Virus record (IMG/VR): IMGVR_UViG_3300021409_000001
Span: 1-37,451 of that record
Origin: a virus
Length of the DNA: 37,451 bases
Strand: one strand, 5' to 3'
In this document: positions 24,161 to 33,166 of the stretch, in pieces
Position numbering within the stretch: position 1 is the stretch's first letter
Layout of the letters: every line of letters begins with the position of its first letter
Translations under genes and position numbers: made by a program
The notes under the pieces: model-generated
Seen by the model: the letters and a program-made list of their open reading frames with translations, nothing else
Databases searched by the model: none
What the model was told of the DNA's origin: nothing

Positions 24161-26181
24161 GAATCCCAATGGGTAACTTCGGCAACATCGTCGCCGAGCC
24201 GCAACAGCAGGCCCAGGTGCGCAACAGCGGCGCCATCGGCCAGGCGTTGGGAAATGTGGCCAACGCGCTCGGCGGTGCCGCGCAGGACCTGCAGCAGGTC
24301 GACCGCGAGCGGCAGCAGGCCGAGCTGCAGCAGCAGCGCTCCCGGGCAGCTGCGACGGCCGCCACCCTCACCAATGAGCTGCATGACGTCCACGACCAGA
24401 TCGGCAAGGATGTCACCGAGGGCAGGATCCCGGCCGCCCAAGCAGTCCTGGAATTCCAGAAGCGCATGGGCGAGCTGACCGGGGAGCGGACCAAGGATCT
24501 GACGGCCGACCAGCGCCTGGTAATCGACGAACACCTGACCCGGGCGAGCGGCACCCTCACCCGCAACCTCAACGGCATCGCCCTCAAGCGCACGCAGAAC
24601 GAGACCGGCGCCAACCTGCTCGACATGAGCGAGCAGTTCCAGCGCGCGGCGATGCGCGACCTGCCCGGGTCGATCAACCAGTGGAACGCGGCCGTCGATA
24701 CCATGGGTCCGTCCGCCGGCTGGGATCCCGAGAAGATCGCCACGGCCAAGCAGGCATTCAAGGAAGGGGCAACCTACAATTTTGCCAACGCCACGCTCGA
24801 AGGCGCCGGCGAAACTGGAAACGCCGACCTGGTGCGCGCCGCGCGCGCGAAGCTGGAAGGACCCGAGGGTGAAGCCATCGACCCGGCCAAGCGCACCGCA
24901 CTGATCACGAAGGCCTACGGGCTCGAGCAGGGCATCGTGGCGGCAGGCGTGCGCGAGACCGAGCGTCTTAAGCGCGAGCAGGAAGCGCGCGAGAACAAGG
25001 GCCGCGATGCGTTCAAGGATGCGCAGTCCCTGGTGCTGAACGGCCGCTACATGTCGACCGAATACATTTCGGAGCTCTCGACCATCACCGCCGGCACCAG
25101 CGCGGCGCCGGCGGTACGCGAGCTGGTGCGCTCGCAGGCCGCCGTCGCCGGATTCGCCTCTCTCCCCCTCTCTCAACAAACCGCCACCATCGAGCGCCGG
25201 CGCGCTGCTGGATCGACCCGGGGCGTTGGCGTCTCGGCCGACCAGGAACAGATGACCGCCAGCATGGAGCGCATCCGCGAAGGGAGCGTCAAGGCCTATG
25301 CCGAGAACCCGTGGACGGCGGCGCAGGAGCGCGGCGTCATCCCGAGCGCGCCGGCCATGCAGATGAATGACGTCGCCGGTGCGCAGGCGGTGCTGGCCCA
25401 GCGCATGAAGCAGATCGGTACCGTGGAAGCGGCGGCCGAGCGTAAGGTATCTCCCCTGCAGCCCCAGGAGGCCGAGCAGATCGGACGCTTGGTGCAGTCC
25501 CTACCACCCGACCAGCAGGCAGCAGCACTGGCTACCTTCGGAAAAATGGTCGCGGATCCCGATCGCCTGACCTCATTGGCGCGCCAGATCGACGCCAAGG
25601 ATAAGGTGCTCGGCACCGCGATGATGGTTGGCGACCTGCAAACCACCCAGGGGCGTTACACCAGCGAGCTGATCATCAAGGGCGCGCGTGCGATCAAGGA
25701 CAAGGCGATCATGATGGACGAGCGCAAGGAGACCGGCTGGCGCGGCTCGATCGCGAAGGAGATCGGCGACGCCTTCCCGAATCAAGAGGTGCGCGACAAG
25801 ATGATCGACGCGGCTTATTACGTGCAGGCCGGGTTCGCGGCCGAAGGCGGCAGCGCCGACATCAGCCGCGCGGTGCGCATGGTGGCCGGACGCATCGTCG
25901 ACCGCAACGGCAGCAAGATCCCCCTTCCGATTGGCATGGAAGAAGGCGACTTCGAAAAACGGCTTTCGTCAATTAAAGCGGTCGACCTAGCGGCGCAGGC
26001 GCCCGGCGGCAAGGTATTCGTTGGCAAAACCGCTGTGCCGCTCGATCAATTCGTCAATTCCCTTTCCGATGCCGCCCTGGTCAACGCTGGCCAGGGCCGC
26101 TACAACATCCGCGCCGGCATGGGCCTGGTGACCAACAGCCAGGGCAAACGCATCACGATCGAGGTACGCAATGGCAATTGA
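24157..26181 (+). CDS. Internal virion protein, T7 gp15 type
   Basis: A protein of 674 residues, almost entirely helical, with a long Gln-rich coiled coil (about 40-75). It has repeated acidic/basic helices and a C-terminal smaller part (VAGRIVDRNGSKIPLPIGM). Size, position and helical nature match the middle core protein ejected with DNA (gp15-like). I see no enzymatic motif. It overlaps both neighbours. Confidence 0.75.
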   Translation: MRIPMGNFGNIVAEPQQQAQVRNSGAIGQALGNVANALGGAAQDLQQVDRERQQAELQQQRSRAAATAATLTNELHDVHDQIGKDVTEGRIPAAQAVLEFQKRMGELTGERTKDLTADQRLVIDEHLTRASGTLTRNLNGIALKRTQNETGANLLDMSEQFQRAAMRDLPGSINQWNAAVDTMGPSAGWDPEKIATAKQAFKEGATYNFANATLEGAGETGNADLVRAARAKLEGPEGEAIDPAKRTALITKAYGLEQGIVAAGVRETERLKREQEARENKGRDAFKDAQSLVLNGRYMSTEYISELSTITAGTSAAPAVRELVRSQAAVAGFASLPLSQQTATIERRRAAGSTRGVGVSADQEQMTASMERIREGSVKAYAENPWTAAQERGVIPSAPAMQMNDVAGAQAVLAQRMKQIGTVEAAAERKVSPLQPQEAEQIGRLVQSLPPDQQAAALATFGKMVADPDRLTSLARQIDAKDKVLGTAMMVGDLQTTQGRYTSELIIKGARAIKDKAIMMDERKETGWRGSIAKEIGDAFPNQEVRDKMIDAAYYVQAGFAAEGGSADISRAVRMVAGRIVDRNGSKIPLPIGMEEGDFEKRLSSIKAVDLAAQAPGGKVFVGKTAVPLDQFVNSLSDAALVNAGQGRYNIRAGMGLVTNSQGKRITIEVRNGN

Positions 26182-28441
26182 AGACCTGTTCCAAGCCGCT
26201 ACCGACAAGGTGCTGGACGACCGCGTAGCACGCCCACTGCAGGCGCCGCCCGCCCAGCGCTCGTTCGGCTCCAACCTTTGGGGCTTCCTGTCCGCGGCGC
26301 CGAAAGGCGTGGGCGCCGGCGCAAACGAGTCGGCCGGCTTTTTCTCCGACATCCTGGGCGTGTACGGCGAAATGCAGGCAGGCTATGCCCGCCAGCTCGA
26401 TCCGACCCTGATGCTCGACTCGAAGGCGGCTGACAAAGCCCGGGCGGACGGCGCTGGCGCCAGGTCGCGCATCGACAGCGGCGAGGCCTTCAGCACCGAG
26501 GCTGGCACCAACTTCCGCACCACGGCGCGTAGCTTCGCGCCAGATCCACAAAGCGCTGGCCAGGCCGAGCAGCTGCTGTTCGGCCTCGGGCGCTTTGCCA
26601 CGAAAGCGGTGGGCTATTCGCTGGCAGGGGGAGTGGTGCCGGGCGCAGTGATGACCGGCGTCGACGAGGGCATGACCGAGGCCGACCGCCTCAAGGCCCA
26701 AGGCGTGGATTTCGATACCCGCACCAAGGTGGGCGCGATCGCCGGCGCGGTGGCCGGGGTATCGGTGGCATTACCGGTCGCTGGCAAGACGTTGGCGCAA
26801 ACAGCCAGCCTGGTCGCCGTCGGTGGCCCGGGCGGTTTCATCGCGCAGCAGGCGGCCAGCAAAGCGATTCTCGAACACGCCGGCTACGACAAGCTGTCCG
26901 ACCAGTACGATCCGTTCGACCCTGTCGGCCTGGCCGTCTCGACCCTGGTGCCGGCCGGCTTCGGCGCCTTCGCCATGCGCGGCGCGCGTGCTCGAGCAGC
27001 GAACCCGGCCCCGGTTGATGCCGCTGCAGCGCGCGAATTGACCCGCATGGGCGGCAACGAACGACTGGCCCTGAAATACGACGATGCGCGCCTGGACGCC
27101 TACGCCGTGACCGCCGCGCAGCGCGAGGGAATCCCGCCCGAAGCACTGCTGGCGATCAAGAATGTCGGTGAGCGCTCCGGATCTGCCGCGGTGTCGCCGA
27201 AGGGCGCCAAGGGCGTGATGCAGTTCATGGACGACACCTGGGCGACCTACGGCAAGGGCGACCCACGTGACCCCACCGCCTCGATCGACGCCGGCGCGCG
27301 CTTCATGAAGGACCTGATCAAGCAATACGACGGCGACGTGCGCGCGGCGATCGCGCACTACAACGGCGGCGGCAAGGCCGGGAAGGCGGTCCGCGAGGGC
27401 AAGGCGCCGCCGGCGAAGGAAACCCGGGCCTACCTTGAGCGCACGGATGCCTACATCGCCGAGCGAAACGGTACCGAAGCCGGGCGCGCCGCGGCCGCCG
27501 ACCCCGACGTGGTGGCCGCTGCGCGGGTGCAGCAGGTACGCGACACCATCGAATCGTGGAACCTGCGCGACCCGGCCGACGCCGCCGGCGCACAGCAGCA
27601 CCTCGAGGCGGTCCTCCGCGCTTCCGACCAGATCGGCGCCGGCGCGCGCGTCGACGTCGGCGCCGCCATCCCTCTCGACACCCTCAGCCAGGCGCGACTG
27701 CTCGACAACATGACCACCCGCCTCGAGCAATCCCGCGCCGAGCTGCTGCCAGAAGCTGGCAACCTGGTCGACCCGGGCGTGGTGGCCCCGCTGCGCGCCG
27801 AGATCGCCCAGCTCGAGCAATCCCGTCCTGCTACTGGTGATCGGGCAGTGCGCGCGCTGGCCAAGGAGATCCAGGCCGGCCAGGGCATCAGCTACAAGGC
27901 CGCTCTGTCGGCTGCGAAAAAGGATGTCGCCACCCGCCTCGATGGTGTGGAGAAGCAGATCGGGCACCTCCGCCAGCAGCTCGACGCGCACCGCACCGCC
28001 GCCGAGACCCAGAAGCAGATTGCCGACCTCGATGGTCGGATCGCCCGGGTGAAGTCCGAAAGGGCCGCGATCGACGCCCCTACGCCGCGCCCTGCAGCGC
28101 TGGCGGTGAAGCAGGCAGTGGCCGGCCTGGGCGAATCGAAACCGGCGAAAGCTGCATCGATCCCGGAGGTTGCTGCATCAAAGCCCCAGGAAACCACATC
28201 AAACCCCGTCCCTGCTGCAACGAACCCGAAAGCCGATGCCAACCCGATGGCCGCGTCGCTGGAAGCGCAGAGCGCCGAAATCGCCAAGCTGTCGCCTGAC
28301 ATGATGGTGCAGCTGGAGGGGATGGATACGCCGATGCGCCTGGCCGATGCACTGGAAGCGGTGAAAGCGGAGGCAGCGCGCGACGTGCAGAATGCGCCGC
28401 TACTGCAGGTGGCGGCCGAATGCTTCCTACGAAGCGCCTAA
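26171..28441 (+). CDS. Internal virion protein with lytic transglycosylase domain, T7 gp16 type
   Basis: A protein of 756 residues. Residues about 310-430 form an SLT/goose-lysozyme-like domain: IPPEALLAIKNVGERSG with catalytic Glu near 334, AVSPKGAKGVMQFMDDTWATYG and AIAHYNGGG. It would open the peptidoglycan during DNA entry. The N-terminal part carries Gly/Ala-rich hydrophobic segments (about 145-260) that could form a membrane channel. The C-terminal part (about 500-756) is coiled coil and disordered. T7 gp16 has the domain at its N terminus; here it is internal, and the gp16 role may be split with the next large gene. Confidence 0.85.
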   Translation: MAIEDLFQAATDKVLDDRVARPLQAPPAQRSFGSNLWGFLSAAPKGVGAGANESAGFFSDILGVYGEMQAGYARQLDPTLMLDSKAADKARADGAGARSRIDSGEAFSTEAGTNFRTTARSFAPDPQSAGQAEQLLFGLGRFATKAVGYSLAGGVVPGAVMTGVDEGMTEADRLKAQGVDFDTRTKVGAIAGAVAGVSVALPVAGKTLAQTASLVAVGGPGGFIAQQAASKAILEHAGYDKLSDQYDPFDPVGLAVSTLVPAGFGAFAMRGARARAANPAPVDAAAARELTRMGGNERLALKYDDARLDAYAVTAAQREGIPPEALLAIKNVGERSGSAAVSPKGAKGVMQFMDDTWATYGKGDPRDPTASIDAGARFMKDLIKQYDGDVRAAIAHYNGGGKAGKAVREGKAPPAKETRAYLERTDAYIAERNGTEAGRAAAADPDVVAAARVQQVRDTIESWNLRDPADAAGAQQHLEAVLRASDQIGAGARVDVGAAIPLDTLSQARLLDNMTTRLEQSRAELLPEAGNLVDPGVVAPLRAEIAQLEQSRPATGDRAVRALAKEIQAGQGISYKAALSAAKKDVATRLDGVEKQIGHLRQQLDAHRTAAETQKQIADLDGRIARVKSERAAIDAPTPRPAALAVKQAVAGLGESKPAKAASIPEVAASKPQETTSNPVPAATNPKADANPMAASLEAQSAEIAKLSPDMMVQLEGMDTPMRLADALEAVKAEAARDVQNAPLLQVAAECFLRSA

Positions 28442-28624
28442 GCTGGAAAGATAGAAGACGCCGGCGAGAACCAGGCCGGCGCCGTAGATGCAGCCCATGA
28501 TCTTCAGGTAGGCAACGAAGGCCCGAAGGCCGTGGCGCCAATTACCCGAACCACCCCACACGGCCAGTGGAATGATGAGCGTCATGCAAAACACCGCCGC
28601 GAAGGCTTTTAATAAAGTGATCAT
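28427..28624 (-). CDS. Antisense two-TM membrane protein, probable moron
   Basis: A protein of 65 residues on the strand opposite to all its neighbours, filling the 189-bp gap between two virion genes and overlapping the end of the first. Hydrophobic segments lie at about 4-23 and 40-60, with a short basic loop (NWRHGLRAF). Codons follow the genome's preference (GCC, CTG, GGC). There is no Shine-Dalgarno; the ATG falls on the predicted start of transcription of its own promoter. An independently expressed gene in a late block is the mark of a moron. Superinfection exclusion or another membrane function in lysogens is a guess. Confidence 0.6.
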   Translation of the reverse strand: MITLLKAFAAVFCMTLIIPLAVWGGSGNWRHGLRAFVAYLKIMGCIYGAGLVLAGVFYLSSLGAS

Positions 28625-28630
28625 AAACCG

Positions 28631-28659
28631 ATGAAACCACAGTGCAGAGCAGCTGTCCA
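28631..28659 (-). promoter_or_regulatory. Promoter for the antisense membrane gene
   Basis: On the minus strand, -35 TGGACA (28659-28654), a 17-bp spacer and -10 TTTCAT (28636-28631). Seven nt beyond the -10 is 28624, the A of the ATG, giving a leaderless transcript with the same geometry as PRM. It lies within the first codons of the 830-residue gene. Confidence 0.5.
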
Positions 28660-31123
28660 GCAGGCCGCCGGCCGGGCCTTGACCGATGCCGAAGTAAAGA
28701 AGATCGACGACCGGATCGCCGCCACCATGCGCAACATGGCCAGGGCCGACCCGGCCGGGTGGCGCGCTAGGTCATCCGACCAGCGCGTGCTCGACGCCGC
28801 ACGCCAGGCAATGACCGACATCCAGGGCGAAGCGGCGCTCAAGGTGCAGCGCGCGCAGCTGCAGGTCGTGAAGACGGCATCGATGGAAACCCGGGTCGGC
28901 GACCTGATGGCGTCCTACGCGATCGGGCGTAACAAGGCGCTGGTCAAAGAGATGGAGCTGACCCACAACTACGCCGAGGGCATCAAGCGCGAGACGATGA
29001 GCAACCTGGTCGACCTGCTCGACGCGGTCGGAAACACCGACGGCACCACGGCGGGCAGGAAGGCCCTCATGTTCCTGTTCGACGCCGAGAACCCGGGCAT
29101 GTCGCGCGACCTGGCCATCGAGATCTACGGCAACGGCGCCGGCGGCACCGGCAACGCGATCGCCCAGAAGGCAGCGGTGGCCTGGCTGGAGTCGATCGAG
29201 CAGCTGCGCCAACGCTTCAACGCCGGCGGCGGCGACGTTGGTCAGCTGGACTATGGTTACCTGCCCCAGCCCCACGACCAGGGGCGCGTGCGCGGCGCCG
29301 GCGATGCCGCGGCTCGCGACAAGTGGGTGCAGGAGATCCTGCCCCTGCTCGATCGGAACCGCTACTTGCAGGAGGACGGCATCCGGCTGACCGACCAGCA
29401 GCTGGGCGACGTGCTCAATGCGGCATGGGACACCATCGCTACTGGCGGCCTAAACAAAAAGACACCCGGTCAAGGCGGCGGCAGCGGCGCGCGGGCAAAC
29501 GCCGGCAGCGAAAGCCGCCAGATCCACTTCAAGGATGCGCAGTCCTACCTGGCTTACATGGGTAACTACGGCGGCGGCAGCATGTACGACGCGATGCTGG
29601 GCCACATCGGCGGCCTGTCGCGCGACATCGCGCTTGTCGAGCGTTATGGCCCGAACCCCTCCCAGCAGATGAAGCTGCAGTTCGACCTCGCCGAGAAGAC
29701 CGACGTCGGCGTCGAGCGGTCCTTCGGATTCACCCCCCAGACCTACTGGGACCTGATCAGCGGCAAGACCGGCATGGCCGACAACGGAAACCTTGCGCAG
29801 ATCGCGCAGGACGCGCGCAACATTCAGGTGTTCGGCAAGCTGGCCAGCGCGGTGCTGTCGAGCGTGACGGACATGGGCAGCTATTTTGTGACAACCGGCT
29901 TCAACAAGCTATCGTACTGGGAGAGCCTGAAGAACATCGGCATGCAGCTCGATGGCGATACCCGCGACTTCCTGACCATGCACGGCGTGATCGCGGACTC
30001 GATGGTCTCGAACCTGAACCGCTGGAGTGGCGACAACATCCGGAACAACTGGAGCGGCCGCTTGGCCAACTCCACCATGAAACTGTCCCTGATGAACGCC
30101 TGGACGGACACGCTGCGCCGCGCGTTTTCCATGACCATGATGAACGGGCTGGCCAAGCTGTCGAGGACCGAATGGACAGCGCTCTCGGAATGGGACCGCT
30201 CGCACCTGACCCGCAAAGGCATCGACGAAGCCGACTGGGAAGTGATCCGCGCCGGCCAGCTCACGAACCACCAGGGCGCGGACTTCCTGACGCCCGAGGC
30301 GATCCACGCCAGCGGCCATACCCGCTCGAGCGAGGTGGTGGCCAAGGTGATCGGCCTGATCACGGACGAATCCGAATACGCGGTCATCAACCCCGATCTG
30401 GCCACGAAGGCGGCCGCCAGTGCGGGCGGCATGTCACGCGGTACCGTGCGCGGCGAGCTGGCCCGCTCGGTCATGCAGTTCAAAAGCTTCCCGATCGCGA
30501 TGATCTCGCGCCACTGGCGCCGGATGCTGGACGCTCCGTCCGTCGACGGCGCGCCGATGATGGCCAACCGCCTGATGTATGGCGCAGCCATGATGACCTC
30601 GCTCACCGCGCTGGGCGCCGTCGCTTACCAGACCAAGCAGATCGTTCAGGGGAAGGACCCGATCGACATGACGACGGCCAAATTCTGGACCAGGGCCATG
30701 GCCCAGGGTGGCGGCATGGGTATCGTGGGCGACTTCCTGCTGACCGATCCGACCGAGAACCCGGGCGATGCGACCGCCAACGCGATCAAGAACGTGGCCG
30801 GGCCCACGGTCGGCAGCATCTTCGACGTGGGGTACAAGCTGGGCGTCGAGAACGTCTATGAGTCGCTCAACGACAAGGACACGCACTTTGGCGCCGAGCT
30901 GGTTCGCACCGCGCGCAGCCACCTCCCCTACGTCAATCTCTGGTACGCCAAGGCAGCACTTGACCATGCCGGCCTCCATGCTCTACAAGAGAACATGAGC
31001 CCCGGATACCTTTCCCGCATGCAACACCGCGCACAAAAGGACTGGGATCAGGATTACTGGTGGAAGCCAGGCACGGGCGCGCCGGAGCGCGCGCCGGACA
31101 TGACAGCGATCGGAGGAAACTGA
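28631..31123 (+). CDS. Large internal virion protein
   Basis: A protein of 830 residues. The start AAVQQAAGRALTDAEVKKIDDRIAA and a largely helical body (SNLVDLLDAVGN; VQEILPLLDRNRYLQEDG) are typical of the very large core proteins of temperate podoviruses. A Gly-rich linker (GQGGGSGARANAGS) lies near 280. Hydrophobic segments near 630-700 (MMTSLTALGAVAYQ; GGGMGIVGDFLL) may insert in the inner membrane. It probably shares the T7 gp16-like ejection role with the preceding transglycosylase protein. The start has only a weak RBS. Its stop overlaps the TerS start (TGATG). Confidence 0.75.
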   Translation: MKPQCRAAVQQAAGRALTDAEVKKIDDRIAATMRNMARADPAGWRARSSDQRVLDAARQAMTDIQGEAALKVQRAQLQVVKTASMETRVGDLMASYAIGRNKALVKEMELTHNYAEGIKRETMSNLVDLLDAVGNTDGTTAGRKALMFLFDAENPGMSRDLAIEIYGNGAGGTGNAIAQKAAVAWLESIEQLRQRFNAGGGDVGQLDYGYLPQPHDQGRVRGAGDAAARDKWVQEILPLLDRNRYLQEDGIRLTDQQLGDVLNAAWDTIATGGLNKKTPGQGGGSGARANAGSESRQIHFKDAQSYLAYMGNYGGGSMYDAMLGHIGGLSRDIALVERYGPNPSQQMKLQFDLAEKTDVGVERSFGFTPQTYWDLISGKTGMADNGNLAQIAQDARNIQVFGKLASAVLSSVTDMGSYFVTTGFNKLSYWESLKNIGMQLDGDTRDFLTMHGVIADSMVSNLNRWSGDNIRNNWSGRLANSTMKLSLMNAWTDTLRRAFSMTMMNGLAKLSRTEWTALSEWDRSHLTRKGIDEADWEVIRAGQLTNHQGADFLTPEAIHASGHTRSSEVVAKVIGLITDESEYAVINPDLATKAAASAGGMSRGTVRGELARSVMQFKSFPIAMISRHWRRMLDAPSVDGAPMMANRLMYGAAMMTSLTALGAVAYQTKQIVQGKDPIDMTTAKFWTRAMAQGGGMGIVGDFLLTDPTENPGDATANAIKNVAGPTVGSIFDVGYKLGVENVYESLNDKDTHFGAELVRTARSHLPYVNLWYAKAALDHAGLHALQENMSPGYLSRMQHRAQKDWDQDYWWKPGTGAPERAPDMTAIGGN

Positions 31124-31494
31124 TGCGGCAGGACCAATACGAGAAATTGCAGGAGCTGACCGAGAAGCTGACGGACGCCTTCATCGGCGAAGCGGATCCG
31201 GCCGTGTGGCCAGGCCACGGCGTGGCGATCGCCGCGATGGACCAGCAAACCCGGGGCGATCGCTACTGGTGCAAGAAGAACGCTGCGGCGACGCTGTCGG
31301 TCATCGTGCGCACCACCAACCTGATCGGCATCATCCAGATGCGCGGCGCCGGCGGCGGTGCGGGTGGCGTAACCGAACCCACGCAGGCCCAGGAGGAAAC
31401 CAGCCTCGACTCCGACATGAAGGCCGCCGAGAAGGAAGCGACCAGGTTGCTCAGCCAACTGCAAAAGCGGACTGCGAAAGCCCATGGAAAATAA
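31123..31494 (+). CDS. Terminase small subunit, T7 gp18 type
   Basis: A protein of 123 residues from ATG 31123 (TGATG, RBS GGAGG); the longer open frame from 31060 lies inside the previous gene. The first 70 residues are helical with a conserved-looking AAMDQQTRGDRYWCKKNAAATL. A Gly-rich turn (GAGGGAGGV) and a charged C-terminal helix ending in Lys-rich residues follow. Directly before and overlapping TerL, so it is most likely the DNA-recognition subunit. Confidence 0.75.
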   Translation: MRQDQYEKLQELTEKLTDAFIGEADPAVWPGHGVAIAAMDQQTRGDRYWCKKNAAATLSVIVRTTNLIGIIQMRGAGGGAGGVTEPTQAQEETSLDSDMKAAEKEATRLLSQLQKRTAKAHGK

Positions 31495-33124
31495 GGTCAG
31501 CTTCCTGGCGTTCTTCGTGATGTGGGCGAAGGTCCAGGGGTGGACCGTGCCCATGCTCCACGTGCGGATCTGCCAGTGGCTGGAGACCTGCGCCGACCCG
31601 GTGCGCGTGCTGATGGTGTTCCGCGGCGCCGCCAAATCGACCATCTACGCGGTGTACAAGGCGTGGCAGCTGTACCGCGATCCCACCTGGGTGTCGCTGA
31701 TCTGGGCGGCCGACGGCCCGCTGGCCACGAAGCTGACACGCGACACCATCAACGTGCTACGCCGGCACCCGCTATGCGCCGGCATGCTGCCGACCAAGCC
31801 CGGCGCGCAGATGTTCTGGGTGGCCGGCGCCGTCGACGCGCGTAACGCCAGCATGACCGCGACCGGCGTGAACCAGAACGTCACCAGTGCGCGCGCTCGG
31901 GACATCGACTACGACGACGTGGAGGTGCCGAAGAACATCAAGACGGCCGAAGCGCGCGAGAACCTGCGCAACAAGATCCAGGAATCGACCTTCATCCTGG
32001 TGCCGGGCGGGCGCGAGACCTACATCGGCACGCCGCACACCCACAATTCGATCTATCCCGAGCAGGTAGCCGCCGGCGCGGCGCTGCTGAAAATCCCGCT
32101 GTTCGAATCGAGCGTGCGCTATGAGGAGACCAGCAAGCAGACCCGGTACCGCTTCGACTTCACACCTGGTGACGACGGCCTGTATGTGATGCTGGGCATC
32201 CACCGGTTCTCCCGCCTGCTGGTCGAAGGCACCGATTACCGGGTCGAGGGCAACGAGGTCGTGTTCGCCAACCCGCCGGGCGTGGTGTTCGATATCTACG
32301 CGCACTGCGCCTGGCCCGAGCGCTTCACCCGTGAGGACATCGCCAAGCGCCGCAAGAAGACGCGAACGCTCAATTACTGGGACAGCCAATACATGCTCGA
32401 AGCGAAACCGATTACCGAAAGCCGCCTGGATCCGGAAAGGATCAAGGCCTACGCGCTGCAGCCCACGCTCGAGCGCGCGAATCGCCAGACCCGCATGATG
32501 CTGGGCAAAGTCCAGATTGTGAGCGGCCGCGCGTATTGGGATCCGTCCCTCGGCAAAGCCAGCGGCGACGCGTCGGCTTTCTCCGTCATCTACGACGACA
32601 GCCTGGGGAATCACTATTGGCATGTGTGTGAAGGGCTGACCGGGGAATTCGCCGAGTTCAGCGATACCCGGAACACCGAGATCATCAGCGGCCAGGTGCT
32701 GCAGGCCTGCGACATCATCCAGAAAGCCAACATCCTGCACGTGTATGTGGAAACCAACAGCATCGGTTCCTTCGTCGGCAAGCTGCTGATGCGCGCGATC
32801 AAGCAGCGCCGGCTGAACTGCGGTGTGACGGAAATTGTGCAGAACGCCAACAAGAACGAGCGGATCCTCGGCGCGCTCGAGGCGCCAATGAAGTCGGGCG
32901 TGCTGTGGGCGCACGTCGACGTCCTCGACGGCCCGCTATGGGACCAGATGAAGGACTGGAACCCGGCCGTGAAGCAGCAGCCGGACGACTACCTGGACAG
33001 CGGCGCCGGCGCGATCGAGCAGGCGCCAGTGCGCATTAACCATTTGGTCGGGATTCCGACCGGCAATACACGCGAAGATTGGCGCCATTCGACGGGCGTC
33101 TTTGAGGTGACGCTCGAAACCTGA
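31484..33124 (+). CDS. Terminase large subunit, T7 gp19 (DNA maturase B) type
   Basis: A protein of 546 residues. The ATPase domain has the P-loop FRGAAKST (46-53), as in T7 gp19 (FRGIGKS), Walker B IDYDDVE (141-147) and motif III GTPHTHNSIYP (near 179-189). The nuclease domain begins around WDPSLGKASGDASAF (near 347-361), with further acidic residues in YVETN and DDYLDSGAGAIEQAP. It drives DNA into the capsid through portal and cuts concatemers, likely giving terminally redundant ends as in T7-like phages. Copy 3 of the 18-bp element lies in its last 30 codons and a hairpin spans its stop. Confidence 0.93.
   Translation: MENKVSFLAFFVMWAKVQGWTVPMLHVRICQWLETCADPVRVLMVFRGAAKSTIYAVYKAWQLYRDPTWVSLIWAADGPLATKLTRDTINVLRRHPLCAGMLPTKPGAQMFWVAGAVDARNASMTATGVNQNVTSARARDIDYDDVEVPKNIKTAEARENLRNKIQESTFILVPGGRETYIGTPHTHNSIYPEQVAAGAALLKIPLFESSVRYEETSKQTRYRFDFTPGDDGLYVMLGIHRFSRLLVEGTDYRVEGNEVVFANPPGVVFDIYAHCAWPERFTREDIAKRRKKTRTLNYWDSQYMLEAKPITESRLDPERIKAYALQPTLERANRQTRMMLGKVQIVSGRAYWDPSLGKASGDASAFSVIYDDSLGNHYWHVCEGLTGEFAEFSDTRNTEIISGQVLQACDIIQKANILHVYVETNSIGSFVGKLLMRAIKQRRLNCGVTEIVQNANKNERILGALEAPMKSGVLWAHVDVLDGPLWDQMKDWNPAVKQQPDDYLDSGAGAIEQAPVRINHLVGIPTGNTREDWRHSTGVFEVTLET
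33047..33064 (+). repeat. 18-bp boundary element, copy 3
   Basis: GTCGGGATTCCGACCGGC inside the 3' end of TerL, where it encodes part of LVGIPTG, 102 nt before the tailspike start. Here arms extend to GGTCGG...CCGACC. Being coding as well as identical to two non-coding copies makes chance an unlikely explanation. Confidence 0.8.
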
Positions 33125-33140
33125 GCGTCGTGTATATAAG
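33109..33140 (+). promoter_or_regulatory. Hairpin over the TerL stop and TATATAAG box
   Basis: GACGCTC (33109-33115), loop GAAACCT, GAGCGTC (33123-33129): a perfect 7-bp stem with the TerL stop at its edge. TATATAAG (33133-33140) follows, unusual in this GC-rich genome and 26 nt before the tailspike start. It may be a processing site, a weak terminator or a promoter -10. Confidence 0.5.
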
Positions 33141-33166
33141 GCGGCGCTCCCCTCCAGGAGTCCGCC

